Numbered from the stretch's first letter, positions 9,184 to 18,589 are shown. The stretch is DNA of 63,290 nucleotides from Melioribacteraceae bacterium (GCA_021739765.1 JAIPBD010000024.1:1-63290); one strand, 5' to 3'. Made by a program: numbers and translations. The notes: a model not told the origin generated them from the sequence alone.

Positions 9184-10692
9184 TCAAAGTTTTATTGAAT
9201 AAGAAATAATCGCCTTACTATTGTAATAGAATGAATAGTTGCGATTATTTAAGTATAAATCGTAATATTTAAGTTGTGAATAAGAGTAAGCGGCGAAAAT
9301 TTTACCGAAGAAAAAGTTATATCCGACTCCAAAACTGTAATGTGATTCGATCGGACCTAAATCGGTGATTGCGTTTGATTCGCCTACGAATGGTTTGCTC
9401 GAATTCCTGTAACCCGCAATTAGAGTAAGATTCTCCATTGGTTGGTACTCGATTCCCGCGCTAAAAGTTCTTGAATTAACGTATGAATTTGATTGTCCCA
9501 GTGTATCACTCGACTTTTCAAATTCCGATTTGCTGAGAGGATTGTATTTATAATCAATCGAAAATTTTAACAATTCATGCGGATGGAAAACAATTCCCAG
9601 TCCCAAGTTATATGGGAGATTTAGTTTATCCGTGCCTGAGCTGTCGAATGAAGTTGAAGATGTTGAATCAACAATTGAATAATTGTAATTCCATTCTCTC
9701 TCAAGAGTTGAAGAAGGAGTATATGTCAATCCGAAACTGAAATTATCCAAGTTTATCACGGTTCCGATTGTAAACGCTAAAGAGGAAAACTTTGAAACGC
9801 CTTGTTGTTTTTGCTCATTAAAATCATACGTGAAATTCCAGTCATCCAATCCGGATTTATTTTCAAAAACAAAAATCCCGACTCTGTCGAGTGCCAGTTT
9901 GTCATCGGTTTCGCCATTGAGGTAATTTGCTTTCAGACCAATTCTAAAAGTATTATCAATTTCATAAGCAAGACCAAAACTAAAATCGTTTAAAACTCCA
10001 ATTCTCTCGCGATTGTAAATTGACCATATTGGTTTAAGAGTATCCGTTTGAGGCAAACTGCCCGGCGCACCAAAATGCGGGTCTAAAGTGGTTCCGTTCC
10101 AATCCACATCATTTATTAATCGTCTATTATAAGAGAACCCGAACGCGAAATTTCGCCCCATTAATTCCATTGGTAATGCGGCTTGAATACTCAAAAAATC
10201 CGTTTTATCATTAGCCGTTTGAAAATCCGCGACATCTTCCGAGTAAGGATCATTTCCTCTATCCGGCAGGCTAAATTCATCGAGATTCCAAGCATAAGGC
10301 GAAGTTCTTTTTATCATTTCGCTAGCCCAAATTCCATTCTGCTCCATTGTCGGAGTATAAAGTCCATCGAGATACAATGAAAGATTCAAGCGTGGAGAAC
10401 CCGGAAGCCAAACATTGTTTTTTCTAAAACTGTTTGAACTGTGTGTTGCCGATACTTCGAATGACAACTTATCAAGCCCGATCATACCGGCCGGATTGAA
10501 GTTGATTGATTGTAACTCTCCCACTCTTCCGATAAATGATTCTCCAAGCGCCATACTCTTCGCGTTGTGTGACCCGAAATCAAATAATCCTTGATAACTA
10601 AGCAGACTTCCATTTCCTTGTCCGATTAATTTTGTACTAAATCCAATTGAAAGAATTATTATATAGAACGATATAGTTTTCATTAAATTCAT
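9184..10692 (-). CDS. Outer-membrane beta-barrel protein (PorV/FadL-like)
   Basis: This 502-residue protein has a signal peptide (MKTISFYIIILSIGFSTKLIGQ). The N-terminal motif AKSMALGESFIGRVGELQSINFNPAGMIGL resembles in layout the start of PorV/PorQ and FadL-type barrels (GxGxA/NPAG). It is followed by long alternating amphipathic strands such as FAFGFSYNRR, FSFGLAYEID, FRIGLKANYL and LTLIAGYRNSS, and it ends in a strand with an aromatic residue (ISYSIKL). It is therefore probably a 14-strand-like outer-membrane transport or assembly barrel. It lies 12 bp downstream of a second PorV-like gene. It may be an outer-membrane channel for oligosaccharides or a type IX shuttle partner. Assignment below the barrel level is not possible from sequence alone. 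Confidence 0.75.
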   Translation of the reverse strand: MNLMKTISFYIIILSIGFSTKLIGQGNGSLLSYQGLFDFGSHNAKSMALGESFIGRVGELQSINFNPAGMIGLDKLSFEVSATHSSNSFRKNNVWLPGSPRLNLSLYLDGLYTPTMEQNGIWASEMIKRTSPYAWNLDEFSLPDRGNDPYSEDVADFQTANDKTDFLSIQAALPMELMGRNFAFGFSYNRRLINDVDWNGTTLDPHFGAPGSLPQTDTLKPIWSIYNRERIGVLNDFSFGLAYEIDNTFRIGLKANYLNGETDDKLALDRVGIFVFENKSGLDDWNFTYDFNEQKQQGVSKFSSLAFTIGTVINLDNFSFGLTYTPSSTLEREWNYNYSIVDSTSSTSFDSSGTDKLNLPYNLGLGIVFHPHELLKFSIDYKYNPLSKSEFEKSSDTLGQSNSYVNSRTFSAGIEYQPMENLTLIAGYRNSSKPFVGESNAITDLGPIESHYSFGVGYNFFFGKIFAAYSYSQLKYYDLYLNNRNYSFYYNSKAIISYSIKL

Positions 10693-10704
10693 AAAATTAG
10701 ATGC

Positions 10705-11697
10705 CTAATCTCCCGAATATCCGAAGCTGAAACGGTGTACCGAATCCAAAAAGTCGCCGAATGGCACATAGGCATAATCAAACCTTATATTATTCCAGAA
10801 AAGCCCGAATCCTGCTGTGATTGTTTCTTCGTCAAAATTCATTTTATATCCACCGCGAATAAACACTAAATCATCGTAAGAATATTCCATCCCGATAACT
10901 TGTTGCTGTTCATAATCTCTCGGGTGAACTATCGAGTAAGCAAACAGTAAACGAGAATGAGGAATGTTTGTTATGAAAGCATCCGAATAATCAATCAAAT
11001 AGGCTGATATTCCCACTTCGAATGTTTGTGGTAACGGATATTTATCTTCAACGAATTGCACTTCGGGTCCGAATTGCCTAACCGCAGCTCCCAAACGAAT
11101 CGATTTAAATCCCGTATCGTACGTGAGCCCCGCATCAAACAATACCGAAGAGCTGCTTTCGAGGATTAAGTCTTCGCCTGCGTATTTTGCGCTAAATCCA
11201 AATGAAAATTTATCCGTCAATGATCGCGCATAACTCAAACCAACCATGTAAGCACTTGGTGAAATCGTTTGACCGGTTAATCCGGGATTAAAAGAACCAT
11301 TCGATAAAAACCCTAGGCTTGAAACTTTTGTAACCTGGATGGAACCGTAATCGGCGAAAATTCCGAACAACCCGACGACTCCAACGTTGCCCAAATTATA
11401 ACTTAAAGAAGCCGCATAGATTTTTGTATCAATGAACCAATCAACATGTGAAACGGAAACATCATAACTTTTTGTATTTACTATTCCTGCAGGATTATAA
11501 AACAAAGATTCTGAAGTCTGCGCGATCGCTGTAAACGATTCACCCAGTGCAGTCGCTCTCGCATTCGTCGAAACTTTTAGAAACTGAAACGATGTAGTTC
11601 CAACCTTTTGTGAATAAATTTCTTTAGGCACAAAAGAACAAGTCAACAATAAAATTGAGACTAAAGTTTTTGTGATATTTCTTTTAGTTAAAATCAT
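10705..11697 (-). CDS. PorV/PorQ family outer-membrane protein
   Basis: This 330-residue protein has a signal peptide (to about residue 29) and the family hallmark FLKVSTNARATALGESFTA followed by LFYNPAGI. It then has repeated barrel strands (YAASLSYNLGNVGVVGLFG, FSFGFSAKYAGEDL, IRLGAAVRQFG) and a terminal strand FSFGYSG. PorV/PorQ proteins are barrels linked to type IX secretion, where PorV shuttles cargo to the attachment complex. Its operon contains at least one clear type IX cargo (7006-9147) and a second probable one just upstream (gap 4 bp). A dedicated role in delivering those surface proteins is an inference. Paralogs in this group are numerous, so the exact role is uncertain. Confidence 0.85.
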   Translation of the reverse strand: MILTKRNITKTLVSILLLTCSFVPKEIYSQKVGTTSFQFLKVSTNARATALGESFTAIAQTSESLFYNPAGIVNTKSYDVSVSHVDWFIDTKIYAASLSYNLGNVGVVGLFGIFADYGSIQVTKVSSLGFLSNGSFNPGLTGQTISPSAYMVGLSYARSLTDKFSFGFSAKYAGEDLILESSSSVLFDAGLTYDTGFKSIRLGAAVRQFGPEVQFVEDKYPLPQTFEVGISAYLIDYSDAFITNIPHSRLLFAYSIVHPRDYEQQQVIGMEYSYDDLVFIRGGYKMNFDEETITAGFGLFWNNIRFDYAYVPFGDFLDSVHRFSFGYSGD

Positions 11698-11701
11698 ATT
11701 G

Positions 11702-13987
11702 TTATTTTATAACCAAAAATTTTCCTTTAGAGGTTTGGCCATCAGGAGTTCGGACAACGAAGTAATACATTCCTGACGCCAGTTCTTGGAAATTCCTCGA
11801 AATCTGAAGCCAAGTAACAGAATAAACCGGTTCGTCATGTTCAATTGATTGAATTAACTGACCAGCAAAAGAGTAAATATTGATTGTACATTTTTCCGGT
11901 AATCCGTAAAAACCCAACATCCCTTCTGCAGCTTCGCCTTCGAAACCGGATGAGATATAGAACGGATTAGGTACAACATGTACTTCATCGAGCTTTGTTA
12001 CCGCCTTTATCGATCGGGTATGTTTTACAAAATTTGTCTTTCCGCTATAATTTCCATTTGCGTCCGAGGAAACAATCGAATAATACTTGGTTTCACCAAC
12101 TTTAAATGTCGGATCGATATCTTCATATAAATACGAATTGCCGGATGAATAATTACCGACGGAGACGGAATCCAGTAATTTCCAAGGTCCGATTCTTGAT
12201 TCACTTCGGTAAATGAAATACTCATTTACAGGCCCCGTTAATTTTGGATGCGCAAAACTTTCAACATGATTTTCCCACGAAATAGTTACCGGTCCTTGCT
12301 CCGTGCTCGAAGCGGTGAAGATTGGTGCGGGAGGCGGCACATCTAAATTATAAACTCCTTTTTCCGGGTTTTCCGTTGGCCATAAAAATCCGGCGACAGG
12401 TCTTTTAGTTGTTTGATCAAATGGGATTGAAACACCTCTGTAAGCTTCCCAAGCTTTGTGGGTAACATCTTGAACGGACACCACGTCTGAATTTACATAG
12501 TCTGGAATTCCAAAATCCGCGACATAATCTTCCGTTAATACTTGTCCATCAATAGAAACTTTGGTGTTCCAAGAATTCGCGATATTCCATTGTTTGTAAT
12601 CAACTCCGCCCATTAATTGTTTCGATTTTTCACCACCAAATCCAGCTACTTCAGCCAAAGAAAATTTCAATATTTCACCTTGATCGAGAGTATAAGGACC
12701 GAACATTAATAATCTTTTTGCGGCTCTTTGACTGTCATCAAACAGATATGCCGCGCGTCCTTCCCATTCTGCGGATGGTGGTTCATAATCTGTTCCGGTT
12801 TGGTAGATGGCTTCTTTGTAATCAACATCCATCCAACCGAGTTGCTGCACGCGAGTAGAGTATGATTGTTTTTCGTTCAGGTTATTATATGGTTGCTTGA
12901 GGCGTTTATTGTTATCAATCTCGATGTAGTTGCCTCCACCATCCTGAGTCAATGTTCCCTGAGTAACCAATTCTGATTCATTAACGTTCGGGTTAGAAGG
13001 ATCAATTACAGCGAGGTGTTCGGTATCATAATATAGAATAGTAAAACCGACTGCTTGCGGACTACCGAGTCCACCGCCATTTTTTCCGGTTTGAGCAAAT
13101 TCAAGGAATAAATCAGCGTCAGGCTCCGGTTTCCCCGCTTTTGTTGTATCTCCGGCGGTTCCACCATCTTGAGAATAACTTAACCAGTAGTCAGGATCGT
13201 GCCATCCTTTTAGATCGCTGTATCCAAGAGCCAAGTCATCAACCAGTCCGGGTTTGTTTTTCCATTGTCGATACCATCTTTGGTAACCATACAATGATGG
13301 ACCCAAACTATAATCAAAAGAAATTATAACATCTCGGAGTTGTTCGGTTTGTTCAATTTCCGGATCGCCATCAATATTGCCTGTGTATTCAAATTCATAT
13401 TCATAAATGATCATATCATCATAATCGGGATAACTCCAAGCCCTTGAAGTTCTGGTAACTGTGATTCCAAGATTCGTATTCCATTTGGAGATTATTATTT
13501 CTTCCGCTTCATCCGGATCATAAGAAGCATTTAATGTTCCATCGGGATTAAGTGGGAAGTTTTCGATTTTTTCAATTGAAAGAGGAAATGCCCAAATGTC
13601 ATCCGGCAATTCCGGTAAATCACCCTTTCCGGTTCCTCCGCAAAACGAATAAATTCGTTTAGCTGTACCGGGTTTACTTACTAAATTTCCGGCTAACCAA
13701 ATGCCGCCGCCCCAAGCATTATGCTGACCGCTGTATTCGCGAGAATTAACTACTGTCGCGGAATAACCGGGCCATTCCATTGATGGACTTAAAATTTTAT
13801 CAAAACCTAATATTTGTGCCGGTCGCCCAACTTCACCGGTATTGTAAATAGTTTGATGCAAAACACCGCGCGTATGAGTTCTGAAATCTTTGGATTGTGC
13901 ACTACTTTCGATATACGTAAAAAGCGTTATCACAAGTATAATTTGAGTTAAAAGTTTCGCGCAATATTTTTGGTTATTTGTATTCAT
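11702..13987 (-). CDS. Large secreted protein with FN3-like and T9SS-type C-terminal domains
   Basis: This 761-residue protein has a signal peptide (AKLLTQIILVITLFTYIESSAQ). A long N-terminal region of unknown fold contains RTHTRGVLHQTIYNTGEVG. A fibronectin III-like stretch at about 555-660 contains PVTISWENH and YFIYRSES. A C-terminal domain resembles type IX sorting domains (VVPNPFYISSG, GMYYFVVRTPDG, ending KGKFLVIK). I do not recognise a catalytic motif. It lies 1 bp after the TonB receptor gene and 4 bp before the PorV-like gene. This is the place where SusD would stand in a Bacteroidota locus, so it is a candidate surface glycan-binding partner of the receptor. That role is inference from position only; there is no SusD-like sequence. 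Confidence 0.75.
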   Translation of the reverse strand: MNTNNQKYCAKLLTQIILVITLFTYIESSAQSKDFRTHTRGVLHQTIYNTGEVGRPAQILGFDKILSPSMEWPGYSATVVNSREYSGQHNAWGGGIWLAGNLVSKPGTAKRIYSFCGGTGKGDLPELPDDIWAFPLSIEKIENFPLNPDGTLNASYDPDEAEEIIISKWNTNLGITVTRTSRAWSYPDYDDMIIYEYEFEYTGNIDGDPEIEQTEQLRDVIISFDYSLGPSLYGYQRWYRQWKNKPGLVDDLALGYSDLKGWHDPDYWLSYSQDGGTAGDTTKAGKPEPDADLFLEFAQTGKNGGGLGSPQAVGFTILYYDTEHLAVIDPSNPNVNESELVTQGTLTQDGGGNYIEIDNNKRLKQPYNNLNEKQSYSTRVQQLGWMDVDYKEAIYQTGTDYEPPSAEWEGRAAYLFDDSQRAAKRLLMFGPYTLDQGEILKFSLAEVAGFGGEKSKQLMGGVDYKQWNIANSWNTKVSIDGQVLTEDYVADFGIPDYVNSDVVSVQDVTHKAWEAYRGVSIPFDQTTKRPVAGFLWPTENPEKGVYNLDVPPPAPIFTASSTEQGPVTISWENHVESFAHPKLTGPVNEYFIYRSESRIGPWKLLDSVSVGNYSSGNSYLYEDIDPTFKVGETKYYSIVSSDANGNYSGKTNFVKHTRSIKAVTKLDEVHVVPNPFYISSGFEGEAAEGMLGFYGLPEKCTINIYSFAGQLIQSIEHDEPVYSVTWLQISRNFQELASGMYYFVVRTPDGQTSKGKFLVIK

Positions 13988-13988
13988 A

Positions 13989-16964
13989 TTAAAATTTTAT
14001 TACGGTTCCTACTCTGAAAGATCTGGGAGAATTACTGATTATTCTTGCTCTCCAACTTGTTATGTATGGGGATTCTTCATCGACACTTGCTTCTTCAAGT
14101 GACTCGATTCCATCTCGTTCTAATTTTGTAAGCCGAATAATATTTGTGTATGTCGAATACGAATAATGTTTCTCGTTCAGAATATTAAATCCTTCCAAAT
14201 AAACTGTTACGTTAGTTTTACCGAAATCGAACTTTTTTTGGATTCGGAGGCTCATATCATTTTCCGTACGAGTCTCTTTATTAAACAATAATCCTTTTCC
14301 GTCGGGATCCCACGTATACGGTCTGCCGGTCATCATTTTATAGGTAAGGCTCGCCGAAAATCCACTAAGAGGAAGCGTACCAAAAACTTCAGGACCGAAA
14401 TTCTTTGGTGTTTGGAAACGTAGGTTTGCAACTACCCGGTGTTTACGGTTAAAATCGAGTGTAACATCTTCCGGATCGGGAAGATCAATTGTTTGTCCGG
14501 AGGAAGTTGCTGTTTCATAAAAAGAAATTGGATTATCGAATGGTGTGGCGGATTTACCGGATGCGTCCTGGTAATTATACCGAAGAATTGAGCTGAAAAA
14601 TCCCACCCGTTTTTCAAGACTGATATGAAAGCCTTTGATATTTGCGTAATCAAGATTTGAAAACGTATAATAAGGAACGAAATTTTTATCAAAATAAATT
14701 GATTGCTGTATTAAATCCTGAACATCTTTATAATAAGCACTTATTTCCAGCTTAATATCGAAAGGCAAACCCTGAACCAAACCAATGTCGTAAGCGATTG
14801 TCTGCTCCGGTTTTAATCTCGGATTACCGAGTTGTAATACTTGCCCCGAACCTGAAACTTCAGTGGTAAGAATTCTTTTCATTGGCGGCCGTTGAATAAA
14901 CACGCCATAATTCAAGTAAACCACAGATTCAGCGGTTATCGGAAATGAGATTCCGACACGTGGTTGTAATTTACCGAAGAATGAAGTTTCGTCTTTTTCC
15001 GCATATTCTTCACTTTGAGCCGGACCTGAACCGGGATCGCTCGGATCAAAATTGGGATTTCTTAATGGAGAATAAATGTTGCTTAAATAAGTATAATTGA
15101 AATCATAGAAGTCGTAACGCAAACCGATGTTCGCGATCATTCCTTCAAATTCCATTTTGTCTTGAATGAATAACGCGCCTTCGTATGGGAAAACGCTATA
15201 TCGTTCGATTTTTGATTCGGCAACAGTATTTAAACCTGCCAAATTATTCACGTTCAAGTCATAATAAGTGAATTGGATTCCAGCTTTTACAAGGTTGTTT
15301 TTAGATAATTGACTTGTTAATGTTGATTTAAGATTATAGGTTTTTGATCGTTCGTAACTGATAAACGGATTAAAATCCCCGACTCTAAATCCGGAAGGAT
15401 TGTTGATATACCAATCGGCATACAAGATATCATAAGCCGCTAATGAGTCGCTTTCTTTTCTGTATAACCCTTCCTGTAAAAAATCCGGTCGTTCTTCCGA
15501 CCTTGTATCCAAAAAGTCTAAACTGATTTCTCCGAAAGCGGAATTACTAAAAACATGATTCCAAGAAAGACCGATTTGATAAACATTCTCGGTAATTTTG
15601 GGAATACCAATTTCTCGATCAAATGCCCAATCCACAAACGAACCGGCGTTAACTTTATTAACAAATTTATCGTAATAGTTAAAATTAACTTTAAACTTAT
15701 TGCTTGTATCATATTTGAAAACCAAATTGCTCATAACTTGCATTTCTCTGTTGGGATTGGGAGTCGGGATAATCCCATAATTCTCCTTATATCTTCCGGC
15801 AACAAAAAGTCTAAGTTTTGAGGCAATAGGTCCGCCTACGGAAAAATCGAACCTGACATCCGGTTTATTCAAATATTCCCAACCAACTTCACGAACCATT
15901 TGCATCCATTGGTTCCGTGCGAATGTCGCGATTCTCAAACTATCTTCCGAGTTCGAAAGAAAATTCAGATACCGATCAAATGGTCCGAGATTTGTTCCCG
16001 GATTTTCCGGGTTGTTATTAAACAACCATTCTGATGGTTCTTTTAAATCCGCATAAAATGGCATATTTTCCGGTGCGTAGAAACTTCCGCCCCAGGTATC
16101 ATAACCGGGCAAGTTGGATGTTAATTCGAATGATGTCGTCCAACTGTTCCCTCCTTCCTTCGTTACAATATTAACAATCCCCGATTGCGCGTTTCCATAT
16201 TCCGCGCTAAAACCGCTTGTGTAAACCTCCACTTCTTGCAGTCCGGTTGTTAAAGGTTGAAATGAGCTGTTGTTCGAAATAGGGTTTACGATGCTTGATC
16301 CATTTACAAGATAAAGAGATTCACCTGTTCTTCCGCCGCGAAAATGATTATCAACCACATCCGCTTGAAGTTCCAAAATGCTTTGAATATTTGTGACTCC
16401 CGCGAGCGACTCCAATTCGGGAACGGTGTAAGATTGTTTCGAAGATGTTTGATCGATTTCTATTTTTAACTCATTATACGCGGTGATAACCACTTCATCG
16501 GTTTCAAACGATTTTTCGCTCAATCCAAAATCAACCAAAGTTGTTTTATCTATAGACACTTTAACATCTTTTTGAACCGAGGTTGTGTATCCGATGTATG
16601 TAGCTTTTATGGAATAAGAACCGGGAGGGATATTTAATATATAATAGTCGCCATTTATATCCGTTGCCGCGCCATAGGTTTCTGACATTTTAACTTCGGA
16701 ACCATTTTCGAGTTTTGAAACAAGGATGATATTTACTCCGATTAACGGTTCACCTGTCTTTGTGTCTAATACTGTCCCCGCAATTTTTCCCGTTTCTCCG
16801 GCAAATGTGACTTGTGTGAAAACAAAACTTAAAATCAAGAATAGCTGTGGCATGTAAAATCGATAAAAAATCGACTTTGAAGGAGAGATAAGATTAACTC
16901 TATTTCGGTGAATCAGTTTGATTGTGTTTACTCTCAATGTTTTATGAATAATCAAGCTCAACAA
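13989..16964 (-). CDS. TonB-dependent receptor with carboxypeptidase D-like N-terminal domain
   Basis: This 991-residue outer-membrane active transporter comprises a signal region (PQLFLILSFVFTQVTFA, cleavage near A55) and a carboxypeptidase-regulatory-like domain at about 59-148 (GKIAGTVLDTKTGEPLIGVN). A plug follows (NIQSILELQADVV, HFRGGRTGESLYLVNGSSI, GNAQSGIVNIVTKEG). Next comes a 22-strand-type barrel with GVFIQRPPMKRIL and RPYTWDPDGKG, ending in FRVGTVIKF with a terminal Phe. ATG at 16964 gives an unusually long pre-signal segment; ATG at 16853 starts directly at the signal peptide and is a good alternative. It is the first gene of the operon and probably imports sulfated oligosaccharides. 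It faces the membrane-bound regulator gene at 17324 across a 359-bp divergent gap. Confidence 0.92.
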   Translation of the reverse strand: MLSLIIHKTLRVNTIKLIHRNRVNLISPSKSIFYRFYMPQLFLILSFVFTQVTFAGETGKIAGTVLDTKTGEPLIGVNIILVSKLENGSEVKMSETYGAATDINGDYYILNIPPGSYSIKATYIGYTTSVQKDVKVSIDKTTLVDFGLSEKSFETDEVVITAYNELKIEIDQTSSKQSYTVPELESLAGVTNIQSILELQADVVDNHFRGGRTGESLYLVNGSSIVNPISNNSSFQPLTTGLQEVEVYTSGFSAEYGNAQSGIVNIVTKEGGNSWTTSFELTSNLPGYDTWGGSFYAPENMPFYADLKEPSEWLFNNNPENPGTNLGPFDRYLNFLSNSEDSLRIATFARNQWMQMVREVGWEYLNKPDVRFDFSVGGPIASKLRLFVAGRYKENYGIIPTPNPNREMQVMSNLVFKYDTSNKFKVNFNYYDKFVNKVNAGSFVDWAFDREIGIPKITENVYQIGLSWNHVFSNSAFGEISLDFLDTRSEERPDFLQEGLYRKESDSLAAYDILYADWYINNPSGFRVGDFNPFISYERSKTYNLKSTLTSQLSKNNLVKAGIQFTYYDLNVNNLAGLNTVAESKIERYSVFPYEGALFIQDKMEFEGMIANIGLRYDFYDFNYTYLSNIYSPLRNPNFDPSDPGSGPAQSEEYAEKDETSFFGKLQPRVGISFPITAESVVYLNYGVFIQRPPMKRILTTEVSGSGQVLQLGNPRLKPEQTIAYDIGLVQGLPFDIKLEISAYYKDVQDLIQQSIYFDKNFVPYYTFSNLDYANIKGFHISLEKRVGFFSSILRYNYQDASGKSATPFDNPISFYETATSSGQTIDLPDPEDVTLDFNRKHRVVANLRFQTPKNFGPEVFGTLPLSGFSASLTYKMMTGRPYTWDPDGKGLLFNKETRTENDMSLRIQKKFDFGKTNVTVYLEGFNILNEKHYSYSTYTNIIRLTKLERDGIESLEEASVDEESPYITSWRARIISNSPRSFRVGTVIKF

Positions 16965-17040
16965 AAAATTAGGAATTTGGATTTCGCCTTTAAGTCACGA
17001 TACATTATAGTTCGCAAGCATCAAAGACAAAAGTAATAAC

Positions 17041-17052
17041 ATGTTATAACAT
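17041..17052. promoter_or_regulatory. 12-bp perfect palindrome upstream of the TonB receptor operon
   Basis: ATGTTATAACAT is a perfect palindrome 76 bp upstream of the receptor ATG at 16964. It is flanked by AAC on one side and TGTT on the other, so a weaker outer symmetry exists. It lies in the divergent gap and could be a dimer binding site for a transcription factor. This is a sequence observation only; AT-rich DNA produces such palindromes by chance at times. Confidence 0.35.
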
Positions 17053-17185
17053 TGTTAAACAACCCAAAACGTCTCCAAATGGGCCAAATTCTAATTTATT
17101 CTTGTTTTCCGATCAGCTGATATAATTATCGCATTAACATATATTTTTGCGGTTATATTTCTAAAATGAATTTCAGGGCAGAGAA

Positions 17186-17213
17186 AAATCGATAATATTA
17201 TCAAATCGATAAT
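17186..17213. promoter_or_regulatory. 11-bp direct repeat, candidate operator in the divergent gap
   Basis: AAATCGATAAT occurs at 17186-17196 and again at 17203-17213, 17 bp apart, with a perfect 12-bp palindrome GATAATATTATC at 17191-17202 between the copies. Nothing else in this 359-bp gap is comparably ordered. Direct repeats spaced by more than one helical turn suit a tandem-binding winged-helix regulator, and the gene next door encodes one. Operator function is inferred. Confidence 0.45.
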
Positions 17214-17323
17214 CCATAATTACAAATCTATTTATATAATTTCTCAGTTGGGATACGTTCTAATAGAGTTGTTAATATGAAAAGAAATTTGTTAGATTGA
17301 GATATATTTTTTAGGGTCGAGAC

Positions 17324-18589
17324 TTGAAAACAGAAAGAGAATTAATCGACCAAATATTGGAAAAAATTGAATCGAGCAAGGACTTTAACTCAGAAACCGA
17401 TTTAAAAATTCTAAAATATTTGGTTGGCGCATATATCGAAAACCGAACCGTAAAGGAAATCGATATCGCCAAAAATATTTTTGGTCGAGACGATAGTTTT
17501 AATCCGATGGATGATTCGGTCGTCCGATCACATATGTATTCTCTCCGAAAACAATTAAAGATCTTTAATATTTCTGAAGGTGCTGATGAACCAATTAAAT
17601 TGGTGGTTCCCAAAGGGCATTACCGGGTTGAAATAATCGACAAAGCTAAAAAAGATGAAAAAAAATCACACTTGATCAACACCGCGCTTCTCATTCTTCC
17701 GCTTCTACTTGTTTTAAGTATTTCGTATACAATATATCTACAAAGTGAAAATTCGGAACTTAACAATCGTTTAACCAGATTTAATATTGAGGATGAATTC
17801 CACCCAATTTGGACCGATTTTGTTGAATCTGAATTACCGACGATTTTAGTTCTTGGGAATTATTTTGTTTTGAAGAAAAAAAGCAACAATGAAGAAAAAA
17901 GTATTCTTATCAGAGATACAAGAATTAATTCGTCAGAAGATTTTAAGAAGTATTTGAAAAAAAACCCATCCCCCGATTTTGATTTAGTTGAAGCTCCCGT
18001 ATCATATCTGGGCGTTGAGGCGCCTTACGTGGTTTCGCATTTAACTCGAGAGTTTAGGGGTGCGAGAAACCAGCTATCGTTTAAACTCGCCTCGGAATTA
18101 AGCTGGGAGGATATTCAGAAAAACAATATTGTATTTGTCGGGAGCGTAAAAACACTCGGAATTCTCGACTATTATTTTAACTTTCTGAGATTCAAATACA
18201 GTATTTTCCCCCACAATATTTATTATACCCCTAATTTAAAAGACACCAGCGAGGTAATTCTGTTGGACGCCAACCATCAAGGAAAATTCCATGACGATTA
18301 CACCGTTGTGGCAAAAGGCCCCGGTCATCATAATAACACAATTATGCTCATTACGTCCTTTTCATCATTTGGGAAAACAGAGCCGATTAAGAAACTCGTT
18401 TCCAGAACTTTTCAAAATGATTTGATAGAATCCGAATTGATCGATAAAGAAATGCCGAAATATTTTGAAATGTTAATAAAAGTAAATGGGATTGAACGAA
18501 GTGGTTTTAATCTCGAAGTAATGCACTTTCACAATATTGATTCAACTAAATTTGCGGTTCCGACAAATACTTCAGAAACCACAAATTAG
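17324..18589 (+). CDS. Membrane-anchored winged-helix transcriptional regulator
   Basis: The start is TTG at 17324 with AGGG 7 bp upstream. The 421-residue product has a cytoplasmic winged-helix-like domain at about 20-105 with ENRTVKEIDIAKNIFGRDD, DDSVVRSHMYSLRKQLK and VVPKGHYRVEI. This pattern matches the N-terminal DNA-binding domain seen in many membrane-bound regulators (and some annotated as adenylate cyclase-like) in which a phrase like VFGRDxxFdPxxDpvVR is followed by IPKGxY. One transmembrane helix follows at about 116-138 (LINTALLILPLLLVLSISY). After it comes a periplasmic alpha/beta domain with NNIVFVGSVKTLGIL and DYTVVAKGPGHHNNTIMLITSFSSFG. It is transcribed away from the TonB receptor operon and is the best local candidate for its regulator. 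Signal and DNA target are unknown. Confidence 0.75.
   Translation: MKTERELIDQILEKIESSKDFNSETDLKILKYLVGAYIENRTVKEIDIAKNIFGRDDSFNPMDDSVVRSHMYSLRKQLKIFNISEGADEPIKLVVPKGHYRVEIIDKAKKDEKKSHLINTALLILPLLLVLSISYTIYLQSENSELNNRLTRFNIEDEFHPIWTDFVESELPTILVLGNYFVLKKKSNNEEKSILIRDTRINSSEDFKKYLKKNPSPDFDLVEAPVSYLGVEAPYVVSHLTREFRGARNQLSFKLASELSWEDIQKNNIVFVGSVKTLGILDYYFNFLRFKYSIFPHNIYYTPNLKDTSEVILLDANHQGKFHDDYTVVAKGPGHHNNTIMLITSFSSFGKTEPIKKLVSRTFQNDLIESELIDKEMPKYFEMLIKVNGIERSGFNLEVMHFHNIDSTKFAVPTNTSETTN

Noticed and set aside
11702-13987. SusD-like protein
   Set aside because: It occupies the SusD position, but I see no TPR-type SusD helices or lipobox; it has an FN3-like part and a type IX-like tail instead.
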